Of a stretch of 64,000 nucleotides of DNA, positions 54,952 through 64,000 are shown in pieces. The DNA lies in assembly GCF_000191885.1 (NCBI RefSeq), contig NZ_AEWI01000005.1, positions 62,001-126,000 of the forward strand. Reading direction: 5' to 3'. The notes below the pieces were generated by a model. The model saw only the letters and a list, made by a program, of their open reading frames with translations. It was not told where the DNA came from and did no database searches. Source of the stretch: Anaerophaga thermohalophila DSM 12881. GTDB lineage: Bacteria > Bacteroidota > Bacteroidia > Bacteroidales > Marinilabiliaceae. Within the stretch, counting starts at the first letter, position 1; each line of letters starts with the position of its first letter. Both the position numbers and the translations under genes were made by a program.

Positions 54952-54991
54952 CAAAGTTAAGCATTCTTTCTCTGATTACGCAATCGATTGC
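54952..54991 (-). promoter_or_regulatory. lacI promoter with LacI-type operator
   Basis: The -7 box is TAACTTTG (54959-54952 on the minus strand). The perfect 12-bp palindrome GCAATCGATTGC (54980-54991), with flanking ACGCAAT.., has the central CG typical of LacI/PurR-type operators. It sits 20 bp upstream of the -7 box, covering the -33 position. Confidence 0.7.
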
Positions 54992-55133
54992 ATTATTTAA
55001 ATATTTTTTTAATCTTTGTAGAAAAATTACAAAATAAATCGTGATCGCAGATTATTAGATATGAGATGTTCTAAAGCTTTGCAATCGTCACTTTCTTGGC
55101 GGACACGCATATTGAGCAAATTTTTGCAGGTGT

Positions 55134-55277
55134 GAGTGCAGTATAAAAAGACTTCAAACTGCTGATTTTTTACCATTTTTACCCGTGACCCCTAAAGGGG
55201 AACTGCTAAAAATCAGCAGTTTGAAAAAGTCCCCTTTAGGGGATTTAGGGGTCAAAAGGCTTTTTAGACCGGGCTCA
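55134..55277 (-). mobile_element. MITE-like element, type B (144 bp)
   Basis: Inverse-oriented copy from GAGTGCAGTATAAAAAGAC to TTTTTAGACCGGGCTCA. Perfect GGTGT duplications lie at 55129-55133 and 55278-55282. Its right end has the type A consensus. Confidence 0.87.
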
Positions 55278-55372
55278 GGTGTATTAGACGATTTCTTTGC
55301 TACTCCTGATTTGTGGGAGTACAAAAAGAATACTAATTTGGTAAGGTTTATATTTTGAAGCAATTTATCAGA

Positions 55373-58300
55373 ATGGATTTACGGCACATTTTGTTCCGTA
55401 TTATTACGGGAATTATTCTCTTTCCTTTTCTTCCGGAGATGGCAACTGCCTCCTTTTCCGGGATTTCATTTCGAAATGTACCCGTCGATGCCGGTCTTTC
55501 CCAGGCATCGGTATATTGTATGTTGCAGGATCATAAAGGTTTCATCTGGATAGGGACAAAGGACGGGCTGAACAGGTACGACGGGTATGAGTTTATCACC
55601 TATAAATATGACCAGAATGATCCGAACAGTCTGTCCAATAATGAAATTATCTGCCTGGAAAACGAGAACAATGAATTTCTTTGGATTGGAACCAGAAGTG
55701 GCGGTGTCAACCGGATGGATTTTTCCACCGGGCATATAACGCGATTTAATAATCTTACGTATGATGATCTTGTGCAGAGCATTGTTTTAGACAGTTTGAA
55801 TAATTTATGGGCAGGAACATCGGAAGGATTATTATTGTTCCAGGTTGATAAAGACGGGGAACGAAATATGGTGCGGAATGTTTCTGAAAACGCATTGTAT
55901 CATGATATAGATGGAAAAATCCTCGATCCCGACAGAAAGAACATTTCCATTGCTTCGATTATTGAGATCAGAAAAGGACTTTTACTGGCAGGTTGCGAAG
56001 AAGGACTTTTTACTTATAATATCAGTAAGAATCTGTTTACATCTGTTTCTCCTGAAACATTTGATGTAACGGTTTTCACCTCCCTCAGGAAGGATGGAAA
56101 AGGAAATATCTGGGCCGGCTCTTATGACGGACTGTTTAAGCTGTCTTTTATAGGTGACAGTACTGAAACCCGACTTGTTCGTTTCGATACATCGGCGCCG
56201 GAGGGTAGACGGTTGCCGGTTAACTGGGTCGAAGATTTGGTTGTTGACCATGAAAATAATATATGGGCCGGGACGCGGGGTGCGGGGTTGTTTCGTATCA
56301 GAGATGAAAAAATTATTGAACAATACACCAACCGGTTTTCTGTGGAAACTTCACTTTCCGATGATTTAATTAATTCTCTGATGATCGACAGAACCGGTAT
56401 TTTATGGGTTGGAACAGAGAGCAAGGGGTTGACATATACAGATTTATACACCCGAAGCTTTAAAATTATACGCCCGGGGCTGGAATATGGTGATGGTTTA
56501 AGTGATAATCTGGTTACAGCGCTTGCCGGCAATAATGATCGTATTTGGGTCGGTACGGCTGCTGAAGGAATTGATGTATTTGAACATAATTACGGAGAAG
56601 TAAGGCGGTTGTATAATCTCCCGCGCGTTCAGATAGGGAACCGGCAAAGTACACGGGAAGTAATGTCGCTTTTGGTTGACAGGGATGATGATCTTTGGAT
56701 TGGATCTGCCACCAACAGTCTGACTGTATACAGTGAGAAAAGCGGATTTCATAGTTATGTAGTCAACGGATTTGTGTTTTCTCTTTTGCAGGATAGTGAC
56801 GGCAGGATTTGGTATGGAACCTGGGGACGGGGGCTGGGATATGTAGATCAGGAAAATGACACTATTGAGAGTTATTACGGAACCATGGCCAACTCTCTGG
56901 GTCTGAGCAGTGATAAAATTCTTTCGCTGTTTCAGGACTCCAACGATTTGCTCTGGGTAGGAACAAAGGGAAGTGGTGTCAACGTTTGCCGGCTGGATAG
57001 CGTGGTAACCAGAAAAGGAGAATTTGTGAGTTACCGTAACGATGCAAACAATTTGAACAGCATAAGTTATAATGATATATACGACATTCATGAAGACAGA
57101 GACGGGAATATCTGGATTGCCACGGGAAGCGGTTTAAACAGAGCCATTCCCGGGAATAATGCGGGACTGACCCAGTCGGCATTACAAGGAACGCTCTCTT
57201 TTAAATCATATTCCGAAAAAGACGGGCTTGCCGGTGGTCTTGTTCTCTTTATTGAAGAAGATGCCAATGGCAATCTGTGGATGGGCACGAATAAAGGAAT
57301 TTCCAGGTTTGATCCCGAAACAGAGACATTCACTAATTATGGAGTAAACGATGGATTGCCTTCCGGAGAATTTCATATCAATGCATCTTTCGTAGACGGC
57401 AAAACAGGAATAATGTATTTTGGCGGAGTTGAAGGTGTTACGGTGTTTCATCCGGATAGTCTGATGGCCAATCCTTTTCCTTCGAAAGTCCAGTTGACAG
57501 GTCTGCGTTTACATAATCAGCCGGTTTATCCCGGAGATACAGTAAACGGAAAAATTATTCTGAAGGATTATATCAGTTACACCGATCATCTTACCTTGTC
57601 GCACAGCAATAACGAGGTGACTTTTGAGTTTTCGGCACTTCATTTTTCAAACCCGGACAAATTGAAGTATGCCTACCGGTTGAAAGGGTTTAATGACAAT
57701 TGGCAAGAAACTTCCAGTGAAAACCGGCGGGCAACTTATACCAATTTACATGAAGGCGACTATGTTTTTGAAGTCAGGGCCACTAATTATGACGGTTCCT
57801 GGTCCGATTCGATAGCAAGTATCTCCATCACTGTGAATCCTCCATTCTGGAGGACGCACCTGGCCTATTTGTTCTATTTTTCTTTGCTGGTTTTTCTGTT
57901 GATTACTTTCCGCAAGTATTCATTAATCGGCGTCAAAGAGAAGAATAATCTGATAATTGAGAGTCTGGAGCACAAAAAAGACAAGGAGTTAAACGATGCC
58001 AAGATGAAGTTCTTTACCAATATCTCTCATGAGATCAGGACGCCCTTAACACTTATTTATGCTCCTTTGCAGGAAATACTCAAACGTAAAGATATTTCTC
58101 CCGGTCTGCATGAAATGCTATCGGTTATGCATCGTAATGTTAAACGACTGCTTAATATGGTGGATCAGTTACTGGAGTTCCGGAAAATTGATACCGGCCA
58201 TATAAATGTGCATCCAGTCAGGTTTAATTTGAATGAACTATGCAGGGATACTCTTTTTGCTTTTGATTCACTGGCTGTGCAGAAAGGAATTGAAACGAAT

Positions 58301-59584
58301 ATTGAGGGTGAGGAAGATCTTTATATTGTTGCAGATGAAAAAATGGTGTCTACCTCCATCTATAACCTTTTGTCAAATGCATTTAAATTTACGCCTTCGG
58401 GTGGACAAGTCACCTTGAATATAGAAAAAAACAGAAAGGGAAACGAGCATCAAAACGGTGAAGTTGTGATCAGGGTTTGCGATACAGGTCCTGGTATTCC
58501 GGAAAGCATGTTGTCCCACGTTTTTGATCGCTTTGAGCAGGTAAACGTTGAAGGGCAGGAACATCACGCAGGTTCAGGGATTGGCCTGTCTATCGTTAAA
58601 GAATTTATAGAACTGAATGAAGGACATGTAAAGGTTTATAACAGACCTCACAAAGGATGTTGCTTCGAAATTTACCTGCCCTGGGATGCGAATACGGGGC
58701 CCCGGCAAACGGATGCGGATAATACCACTTCCGGAGGCGGAATGAATGAAAAAGACGTTTCATTTAAGAAAGGTTTTACCCGGGTGGAAGAGACGATTAA
58801 AGAGGCCGATGCCGGTAATGAAAATAAGAGAACCATTTGCCTGGTTGAAGATGATGTTGAATTGGCTTCATGGCTTTCAGCTGTGTTTGGCCGGAAGTTT
58901 AATGTTATTGTTTTTCACGACGGGAAAATTGCCATGGAGAAGCTTCCGTCATCAAATCCTGATATTATTGTATGTGACATAATGTTGCCCGGTGTTTCGG
59001 GAATAGAATTGACCAAAAGTCTTAAATCAAAACTTGAAACCAGTCACATTCCTGTAATTATGCTTACTGCTAAGTCGGGTGAAGATGATATGCTAAAAGG
59101 GTTACAAACAGGGGCTGATAGTTATCTTACGAAACCTTTTAACGTCGACATTTTACGAGCTCAGGTAGATTCTCTGCTGGCTTCGCGGGATGCTTTCAGA
59201 GCCGGATTCTCCCGTAAATTGTCGCTTGAACCTTCCGAAGAAATTATTACGCCGGTGGATGAGAAATTTCTTAAGCGACTGATGGAAGTTACGGAAAAAA
59301 ACCTGGGTGATCCGGCTTTTGATGTCTCCGTTCTGGTAGACGAGATGAACATGAGTCATTCCATAATCCTTAAAAAAGTAAAATCTTTAACCGGGCTTTC
59401 GTTGGTTGAATTTATTCGCTCCATGCGAATAAAGAAAGCTGCCCAGATTTTTCGTCAGGATAAACTATCTGTATCGGAGGTGAGTTTCATGGTAGGATTT
59501 TCGGATCCTAAATATTTCAGCAAATGCTTTTCAAAACATTTTGGGCAAAAACCTACCGAATATATAAAGGAACATCATAGTTGA
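55373..59584 (+). CDS. Hybrid two-component system sensor/regulator (HTCS)
   Basis: A 1403-residue single-protein signalling system of polysaccharide-utilisation loci. It has a signal peptide, a periplasmic two-propeller sensor of Reg_prop repeats (GFIWIGTKDGLNRYDG and many WxGT variants, to about residue 740), a Y_Y_Y domain (about 755-820), a membrane helix (about 825-845), a histidine kinase (phospho-His near 886 in NISHEIRTP; ATPase domain to about 1110), a receiver domain (phospho-Asp near 1201 in CDIMLPG) and an AraC helix-turn-helix (about 1305-1400). The ATG at 55373 is preferred to the TTG at 55355. It probably activates the susC/susD genes downstream on binding an oligosaccharide. 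Confidence 0.94.
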   Translation: MDLRHILFRIITGIILFPFLPEMATASFSGISFRNVPVDAGLSQASVYCMLQDHKGFIWIGTKDGLNRYDGYEFITYKYDQNDPNSLSNNEIICLENENNEFLWIGTRSGGVNRMDFSTGHITRFNNLTYDDLVQSIVLDSLNNLWAGTSEGLLLFQVDKDGERNMVRNVSENALYHDIDGKILDPDRKNISIASIIEIRKGLLLAGCEEGLFTYNISKNLFTSVSPETFDVTVFTSLRKDGKGNIWAGSYDGLFKLSFIGDSTETRLVRFDTSAPEGRRLPVNWVEDLVVDHENNIWAGTRGAGLFRIRDEKIIEQYTNRFSVETSLSDDLINSLMIDRTGILWVGTESKGLTYTDLYTRSFKIIRPGLEYGDGLSDNLVTALAGNNDRIWVGTAAEGIDVFEHNYGEVRRLYNLPRVQIGNRQSTREVMSLLVDRDDDLWIGSATNSLTVYSEKSGFHSYVVNGFVFSLLQDSDGRIWYGTWGRGLGYVDQENDTIESYYGTMANSLGLSSDKILSLFQDSNDLLWVGTKGSGVNVCRLDSVVTRKGEFVSYRNDANNLNSISYNDIYDIHEDRDGNIWIATGSGLNRAIPGNNAGLTQSALQGTLSFKSYSEKDGLAGGLVLFIEEDANGNLWMGTNKGISRFDPETETFTNYGVNDGLPSGEFHINASFVDGKTGIMYFGGVEGVTVFHPDSLMANPFPSKVQLTGLRLHNQPVYPGDTVNGKIILKDYISYTDHLTLSHSNNEVTFEFSALHFSNPDKLKYAYRLKGFNDNWQETSSENRRATYTNLHEGDYVFEVRATNYDGSWSDSIASISITVNPPFWRTHLAYLFYFSLLVFLLITFRKYSLIGVKEKNNLIIESLEHKKDKELNDAKMKFFTNISHEIRTPLTLIYAPLQEILKRKDISPGLHEMLSVMHRNVKRLLNMVDQLLEFRKIDTGHINVHPVRFNLNELCRDTLFAFDSLAVQKGIETNIEGEEDLYIVADEKMVSTSIYNLLSNAFKFTPSGGQVTLNIEKNRKGNEHQNGEVVIRVCDTGPGIPESMLSHVFDRFEQVNVEGQEHHAGSGIGLSIVKEFIELNEGHVKVYNRPHKGCCFEIYLPWDANTGPRQTDADNTTSGGGMNEKDVSFKKGFTRVEETIKEADAGNENKRTICLVEDDVELASWLSAVFGRKFNVIVFHDGKIAMEKLPSSNPDIIVCDIMLPGVSGIELTKSLKSKLETSHIPVIMLTAKSGEDDMLKGLQTGADSYLTKPFNVDILRAQVDSLLASRDAFRAGFSRKLSLEPSEEIITPVDEKFLKRLMEVTEKNLGDPAFDVSVLVDEMNMSHSIILKKVKSLTGLSLVEFIRSMRIKKAAQIFRQDKLSVSEVSFMVGFSDPKYFSKCFSKHFGQKPTEYIKEHHS

Positions 59585-60191
59585 GCCTCGTAATAGAAAA
59601 TTTATGAAATGTGCATGGCAAAGATTGTTTTAATAGATTTTTAGATATAAGTAATTTAGTCAGTAGTTTTTAGTCAGTAGCCAGTAGTGTGAATTATAAA
59701 CACAACATACGTCTTTACGTTTTAGCTTTTTCCCCCCAACTCCCTGCAACACTACAGTTTGCCCGTATAAAGAAAAAATATTTATAGTGATGAAACGGGC
59801 ATGACAAGGTTTGTCTTAATTAATGTAAAGAATAAAAAATACTCATTGGTCATCAGATTTGAGTAATTCATCAAAACCGCTCAATTTTTTAAATTTTCAC
59901 TTACAGTTATTTGCAGAAATTTACTCCATTTTTTTAAAAAAATACACCTCGCCTGAAGGGGAGAGGGGTTATATTAGTGTTGTTAAAAAAAGTATAAAAA
60001 ATACATAAATCTTCACAGTATAAAAATTTACACTTTCTCCCGGGTAGAAATTTTTGTTTCACAAATGTAAAAGGTAAAAAAAATTTAAAATTGATTACGG
60101 AACAGCACAGAACAAATAGCTTCGGAGTTGTAAAACAACAAATTATGAGTTTTATAAAAATTGAATTTCCTAATTATAAAAATCACTTCAA
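59585..60191. other. Intergenic region between HTCS and susC
   Basis: The first part (59600-59815) is an R3-long repeat including the TAGTCAGTAG heptamer tract; it is the inverse of 26863-27083. The remaining 375 bp upstream of susC is AT-rich, with no clear TAnnTTTG box at an expected spacing and no ORF. An HTCS binding site probably lies here but I cannot assign it. Confidence 0.55.
59600..59815 (+). repeat. R3-long repeat, copy H
   Basis: Matches 26863-27083 in inverse orientation, including the ACATACGTCTTTACG and CAACACTACAGTTTGCCCGT segments. The heptamer tract is shorter here. Confidence 0.7.
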
Positions 60192-63100
60192 ATGAGAAAA
60201 ACGGAATCTTCATTAAGGAGGACAGTTTTCGGATTGTTCTTATTTTTATCGGTTTCCTTTGTTGCGATGTCGCAACAGCAGGTGACGGTGACGGGAAAAG
60301 TCACAGACAGTGATGGCGGTCCTTTACCCGGCGTCAACATTGTCGTGGTAGGAACTACGGAGGGTACAATTACCGACATAGATGGTAATTATACAATTGA
60401 GGTACCCGGAGATGCAGAATTACGGTTTAATTTTATTGGTTTTGAGTCGCAGGTTATCCCTGTAAACAACCGGACGACTATTAATATAACCCTACAGGAG
60501 GATGTGCAGACGCTTGATGAAGTGGTCGTCGTTGGTTATGGTCAAATGAAACGGAGTGACCTGACCGGTTCGGTGGTTTCGGTTTCGGAAGATGCCATCC
60601 GGCAGTCGGTGCCAACTTCCATCGATCAGGCTTTACAGGGAAGAGCTGCCGGTGTACAGATTCAGCAGAATTCCGGTACACCTGGTGGTAGTTCTTCTAT
60701 TCGCATCAGGGGTATTAACTCTTTGAACGCGTCTAATGAACCTATTTTTGTAGTCGACGGGGTTATTATTGATGGTTCTACCGGGTCAAGCACGGAAAAT
60801 GCCCTCGCGTCTATTAACCCGAACGACATTGTTTCCATGGACGTATTGAAAGATGCGTCTGCAACCGCGATTTATGGTGCAAGGGCTGCCAATGGGGTTA
60901 TTATTATTACTACCAGGCAGGGCGAAGCTGGCAAGTCGCGCATTACTTATGACGGTTATTACGGCGTGCAGGAAATGCCTACAAAATTGGATTTGCTCAA
61001 CCTGAGACAATATGCACAGCATAAAAATGACCGGACTGATGCCGGTATTGTTGAAGCCGATGATTATTTTGTCAGGGCCGATTTGTTGGGAGAAGGAACC
61101 GACTGGCAGGAAGAACTCTTTCAGGCGGCTTCCATGCAGAGTCATAACCTTTCTCTGACAGGCGGAACTGAAAAGACCACGTATGCTCTCGGAGCCGGGT
61201 ATCTTGACCAGGAAGGTATTGCCATTGGTTCTGGCTTTGAGCGACTTAGTTTACGCGGAAATTTTGATTCCGAAGTTAACGATTGGCTAAAAATGGGTGT
61301 CAATTTTGCCTTAAGTAACTCTGAGCAGCAGGTGACTGTTGAGGATGCCTCTCTTATTAAAACGGCAATGAAGCAAACACCTAATGTAGCTGTTCGCAAT
61401 GCCGATGGCTCTTTTGACGGACCTGACACCGATATGTATGTGCAAACCAATCCTGTTGGTTTGGCTATGCTTCGCGAAAACAGCAATGAAAAGACAGGTA
61501 TCCGAAGCAATGTTTTTGCTGAAGTAATGCCCATTGAAGGGTTAAGTCTGAAGACTGAGTTCTCAAGCGATTTGGGTGTTAATAATACCTATCTTTTTAA
61601 TCCGTCTTACCAGTTTGGAGCCATTACCAATGAAGTAGTAGAGTCAGAAAGGGCAAAATCGTATAGTAAATTCTGGTCCTGGCGAAACATACTGACATTT
61701 AACCGGACTTTTTCCGATGTTCATAATTTGAATTTCATGCTTGGACAGGAGATGCAGAAGTCGCACTGGGAATATCTGTATGGTTATCGTGCCGGTTTTG
61801 TCAGTAATGTCGGACATGATCTGAATTTAGGTGATGGTAATACAGCAAGGGCCAACGGATCAAGCGGTGGGAATGCCATTGCCTCTTATTTCGGCAGAGC
61901 TTTCTATTCCTTTAATGATCGCTATCTTCTGACAGCAACTCTCCGATACGACGGTAGTTCGAAATTTGCAGAAGATAACCGGTGGGGATGGTTCCCATCA
62001 GCTGCACTGGCATGGAAAATCTCCAATGAATCTTTCCTCAGAGATCATCCTGTAATAAATAATCTCAAGCTCCGATTCGGATGGGGAATGGTCGGTAACC
62101 AGAATGTCAGCTTCGATTATCCATATACATCTACCATGCAATCTGTTACCACCGTTTGGGGTACAGGACTGCTGAGTGGTAATATGGCCAATCCTGAGCT
62201 TCAGTGGGAGTCAACCAATTCAAGTAATATCGGAGTTGACCTTAACTTGTTCCGAAACCGGATTGAGTTTATCGGTGATGTTTATTACAAGAAAACTAAA
62301 GACTTATTGCTTGAGGTCCCCTTGCCTGCCTATCTGGGGACAGAAGGGCAAGGCTCAACCTCTCCTCCGTGGGCAAACGTAGGATCACTCGAAAACAAAG
62401 GGATCGAGCTGACACTGAATACTGTTAACGTGGACAGGGGCAATTTTCTTTGGCGAACAAATCTGGTTTTTTCTCTTAACAGGAGTAAAGTTGTAGAACT
62501 TGATACAGAATATAGTACACTAGATAAATCCATTCAGGAAGGATCTGATGTTACCATTGTTACGCGGACAGCTGTTGACCAACCTATTGGACAATTTTTT
62601 GGTTACAAGGTGATTGGGCGGTTCGATGAAGCTACTGATTTTTACTATAAAGATTCAGAGGGTAATGTTAAGCCGGTTCCTATACCTGAAGGGTTGGAAA
62701 TTTCCGAATCCGGAGTATGGATTGGCGATTATATTTTCGATGACAGGAACGGTGACGGAGTGATTAATGATGAAGACAGACAGTTTATCGGTAATCCTGA
62801 ACCCAAATTTACCTATGGTATTGGAAATACATTCTCATATAAAGGATTTGATTTGTCCATATACTTAAACGGAGTCTATGGAAATGATGTGCTGAATTAC
62901 CAGAAACGATGGTTGGAAAACCCGAGGGAGAACCATAACCTTCTGACTTCGGCCCTCAATTATGCACGCGTTGAAAAAATTGACCCCGATGGACCGGTAG
63001 ATTTCAGGAATATGCATGTTACAGGCGGTGATCCCATGATGCCACGTATGTCGGCGTCGTCATCGAATGCCAACAACAGGATGAGCGACCGTTTCATCGA

Positions 63101-63350
63101 AGACGGATCGTTCCTGAGAATACAAAATATTTCGTTGAGTTACACGCTTCCATCCAGATGGTTGCAGAACTTGTTTATGAATAACGTAAGAGTGTATGCC
63201 AAGTTGCAAAATGTCTACACTTTTACGGAATATTCCGGATACGATCCTGAAGTTGGTTCCTATCAACAGGATGCTTTGATGAGCGGTATTGACAATGCTC
63301 GTTACCCATCGCCAAGGATTTACACTTTTGGTGTAAATCTGAGTTTTTAA
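60192..63350 (+). CDS. susC: SusC/RagA-family TonB-dependent outer membrane transporter
   Basis: The 1052-residue outer membrane protein imports oligosaccharides with its SusD partner, using TonB energy. A signal peptide (ending near SFVAMSQ) is followed by a carboxypeptidase-regulatory-like domain (about 30-105; VTGKVTDSDGGPLPGVN), the TonB box region DEVVVVGYG, the plug domain (IRIRGINSLNASNEPIFVVDG region) and a long beta-barrel ending in FGVNLSF. It lacks an N-terminal STN domain, so signalling through an anti-sigma factor is unlikely. Control is probably by the upstream HTCS. Confidence 0.95.
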   Translation: MRKTESSLRRTVFGLFLFLSVSFVAMSQQQVTVTGKVTDSDGGPLPGVNIVVVGTTEGTITDIDGNYTIEVPGDAELRFNFIGFESQVIPVNNRTTINITLQEDVQTLDEVVVVGYGQMKRSDLTGSVVSVSEDAIRQSVPTSIDQALQGRAAGVQIQQNSGTPGGSSSIRIRGINSLNASNEPIFVVDGVIIDGSTGSSTENALASINPNDIVSMDVLKDASATAIYGARAANGVIIITTRQGEAGKSRITYDGYYGVQEMPTKLDLLNLRQYAQHKNDRTDAGIVEADDYFVRADLLGEGTDWQEELFQAASMQSHNLSLTGGTEKTTYALGAGYLDQEGIAIGSGFERLSLRGNFDSEVNDWLKMGVNFALSNSEQQVTVEDASLIKTAMKQTPNVAVRNADGSFDGPDTDMYVQTNPVGLAMLRENSNEKTGIRSNVFAEVMPIEGLSLKTEFSSDLGVNNTYLFNPSYQFGAITNEVVESERAKSYSKFWSWRNILTFNRTFSDVHNLNFMLGQEMQKSHWEYLYGYRAGFVSNVGHDLNLGDGNTARANGSSGGNAIASYFGRAFYSFNDRYLLTATLRYDGSSKFAEDNRWGWFPSAALAWKISNESFLRDHPVINNLKLRFGWGMVGNQNVSFDYPYTSTMQSVTTVWGTGLLSGNMANPELQWESTNSSNIGVDLNLFRNRIEFIGDVYYKKTKDLLLEVPLPAYLGTEGQGSTSPPWANVGSLENKGIELTLNTVNVDRGNFLWRTNLVFSLNRSKVVELDTEYSTLDKSIQEGSDVTIVTRTAVDQPIGQFFGYKVIGRFDEATDFYYKDSEGNVKPVPIPEGLEISESGVWIGDYIFDDRNGDGVINDEDRQFIGNPEPKFTYGIGNTFSYKGFDLSIYLNGVYGNDVLNYQKRWLENPRENHNLLTSALNYARVEKIDPDGPVDFRNMHVTGGDPMMPRMSASSSNANNRMSDRFIEDGSFLRIQNISLSYTLPSRWLQNLFMNNVRVYAKLQNVYTFTEYSGYDPEVGSYQQDALMSGIDNARYPSPRIYTFGVNLSF

Positions 63351-63370
63351 ACTTTTAAACATTGTTGACA

Positions 63371-64000
63371 ATGAAAATTAACAAGATATTTTTGATATTA
63401 TCAGCCATTGTTGCAGTGAACATTACTTCCTGTAACGATGACTTTCTCAATATTGAACCTGAAGACAGATTATTACTGGAAAACTTCTTTGCGAGTGAAA
63501 GCGACATGAAGGTAGCCACAGCCCCTCTTTACAGTAAGGTTTGGTTCGATTTTAATGATAAATTCTATTACGGGCTGGGCGACGGACGTTCCAACAATCT
63601 TTTTGCGCCTTATTCGGATTATATTTATCCGTTTACAAACTTTACCGAGACATCTCTGACCGGACCGCTTGTGTCGGCCTGGCAATCGTTGTATAATGTT
63701 GTTGGACAAAGCAATAATACCATTAATAATATCAGAGACAATTCAGCTGAAGATATCAGTGAAGAGGCAAAGAATGCAGCTATTGCTGAAGCCCGTTTTA
63801 TGCGGGGCACTGCATACTGGTACCTTACATCCCTCTGGGGAGATGTGCCTATTATAACGGATAATGTTGCTCTGGTGAATAATCCTATTGTGCCGACGAA
63901 TCCGCGTAACGATGTTTTCGAGTTTGCCATCCGTGATCTTGAATTTGCAGCAAAATATCTTCCCGAAACGCCTGAACGTAAGGGGCGATTGACTAAGTGG
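63371..64000 (+). CDS. susD: SusD/RagB-family lipoprotein, N-terminal part
   Basis: The surface glycan-binding lipoprotein partner of SusC, cut by the window end after 210 residues. It has a lipoprotein signal with Cys21 (VNITSCNDDFLN) and the early SusD helix features, including AEARFMRGTAYWYLTSLWGDVP. It starts 20 bp after susC. The glycan is not predictable from this part. Confidence 0.93.
   Translation, partial: MKINKIFLILSAIVAVNITSCNDDFLNIEPEDRLLLENFFASESDMKVATAPLYSKVWFDFNDKFYYGLGDGRSNNLFAPYSDYIYPFTNFTETSLTGPLVSAWQSLYNVVGQSNNTINNIRDNSAEDISEEAKNAAIAEARFMRGTAYWYLTSLWGDVPIITDNVALVNNPIVPTNPRNDVFEFAIRDLEFAAKYLPETPERKGRLTKW

Larger units (their letters stand above)
54932..55372. other. Divergent region lacI / hybrid two-component gene
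   Basis: Contains the lacI promoter and operator (54952-54991), then AT-rich sequence, an R4-like fragment (about 55070-55105) and a type B MITE (55134-55277). No credible promoter for the hybrid regulator was identified and no ORF is seen. Confidence 0.6.

Overview
The window reads as a chromosomal segment of a Bacteroidota bacterium, most like the Bacteroidales/Marinilabiliales. Supporting signs are a SusC/SusD pair with a hybrid two-component regulator, a type IX secretion sorting domain, the ArgF'-type ornithine carbamoyltransferase, and promoters of the TTTG-N19/20-TAnnTTTG type. Cytochrome bd oxidase, two hemerythrins and a hydrogenase-maturation GTPase point to a facultative or oxygen-tolerant anaerobe (inference).

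Region 1-12.3 kb is a plus-strand arginine and proline biosynthesis cluster: argG (3' end only), argC, argD, a NUMOD4/HNH-like gene, proC, proB, proA, argF', argB, argE and argH. Pro90 in ArgF' suggests succinylated intermediates. A citrate synthase and carA follow (12.4-15.1 kb). A minus-strand cytochrome bd operon (15.5-18.7 kb) has a small membrane protein at each end. gltB-gltD (glutamate synthase) and an LpxA-type acyltransferase fill 19.3-26.5 kb.

Region 27-36 kb holds hydF, a PD40 propeller protein, a ppx/sigma-54 regulator/aspA operon and an ABC-2 exporter. Region 36-42.2 kb is a minus-strand histidine operon: hisG, hisD, hisC, an alpha/beta hydrolase and hisB. It is preceded by a clear attenuator: a promoter, a 16-residue leader peptide with four histidines, mutually exclusive hairpins and a terminator. 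This is the clearest regulatory system in the window.

Region 42.2-50 kb has two tandem hemerythrins, pssA, a short SSB and a large T9SS-secreted repeat protein broken by one base. Region 50.2-64 kb is a carbohydrate-utilisation region: an AraC-type membrane regulator, mannonate dehydratase, an SDR, a LacI repressor with an operator at its own promoter, a hybrid two-component system, SusC and the start of SusD.

Short repeats crowd the intergenic gaps. The best defined family has terminal inverted repeats starting TGAG, lengths of 20-144 bp, and perfect 5-6 bp target duplications in 10 of 11 copies, so these are MITE-like mobile elements. Repeat ends supply the stop codons of argG, ppx and hydF, and repeats account for false N-terminal extensions of the citrate synthase and the SDR. 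No tRNA, rRNA, CRISPR array or intact insertion sequence was seen.
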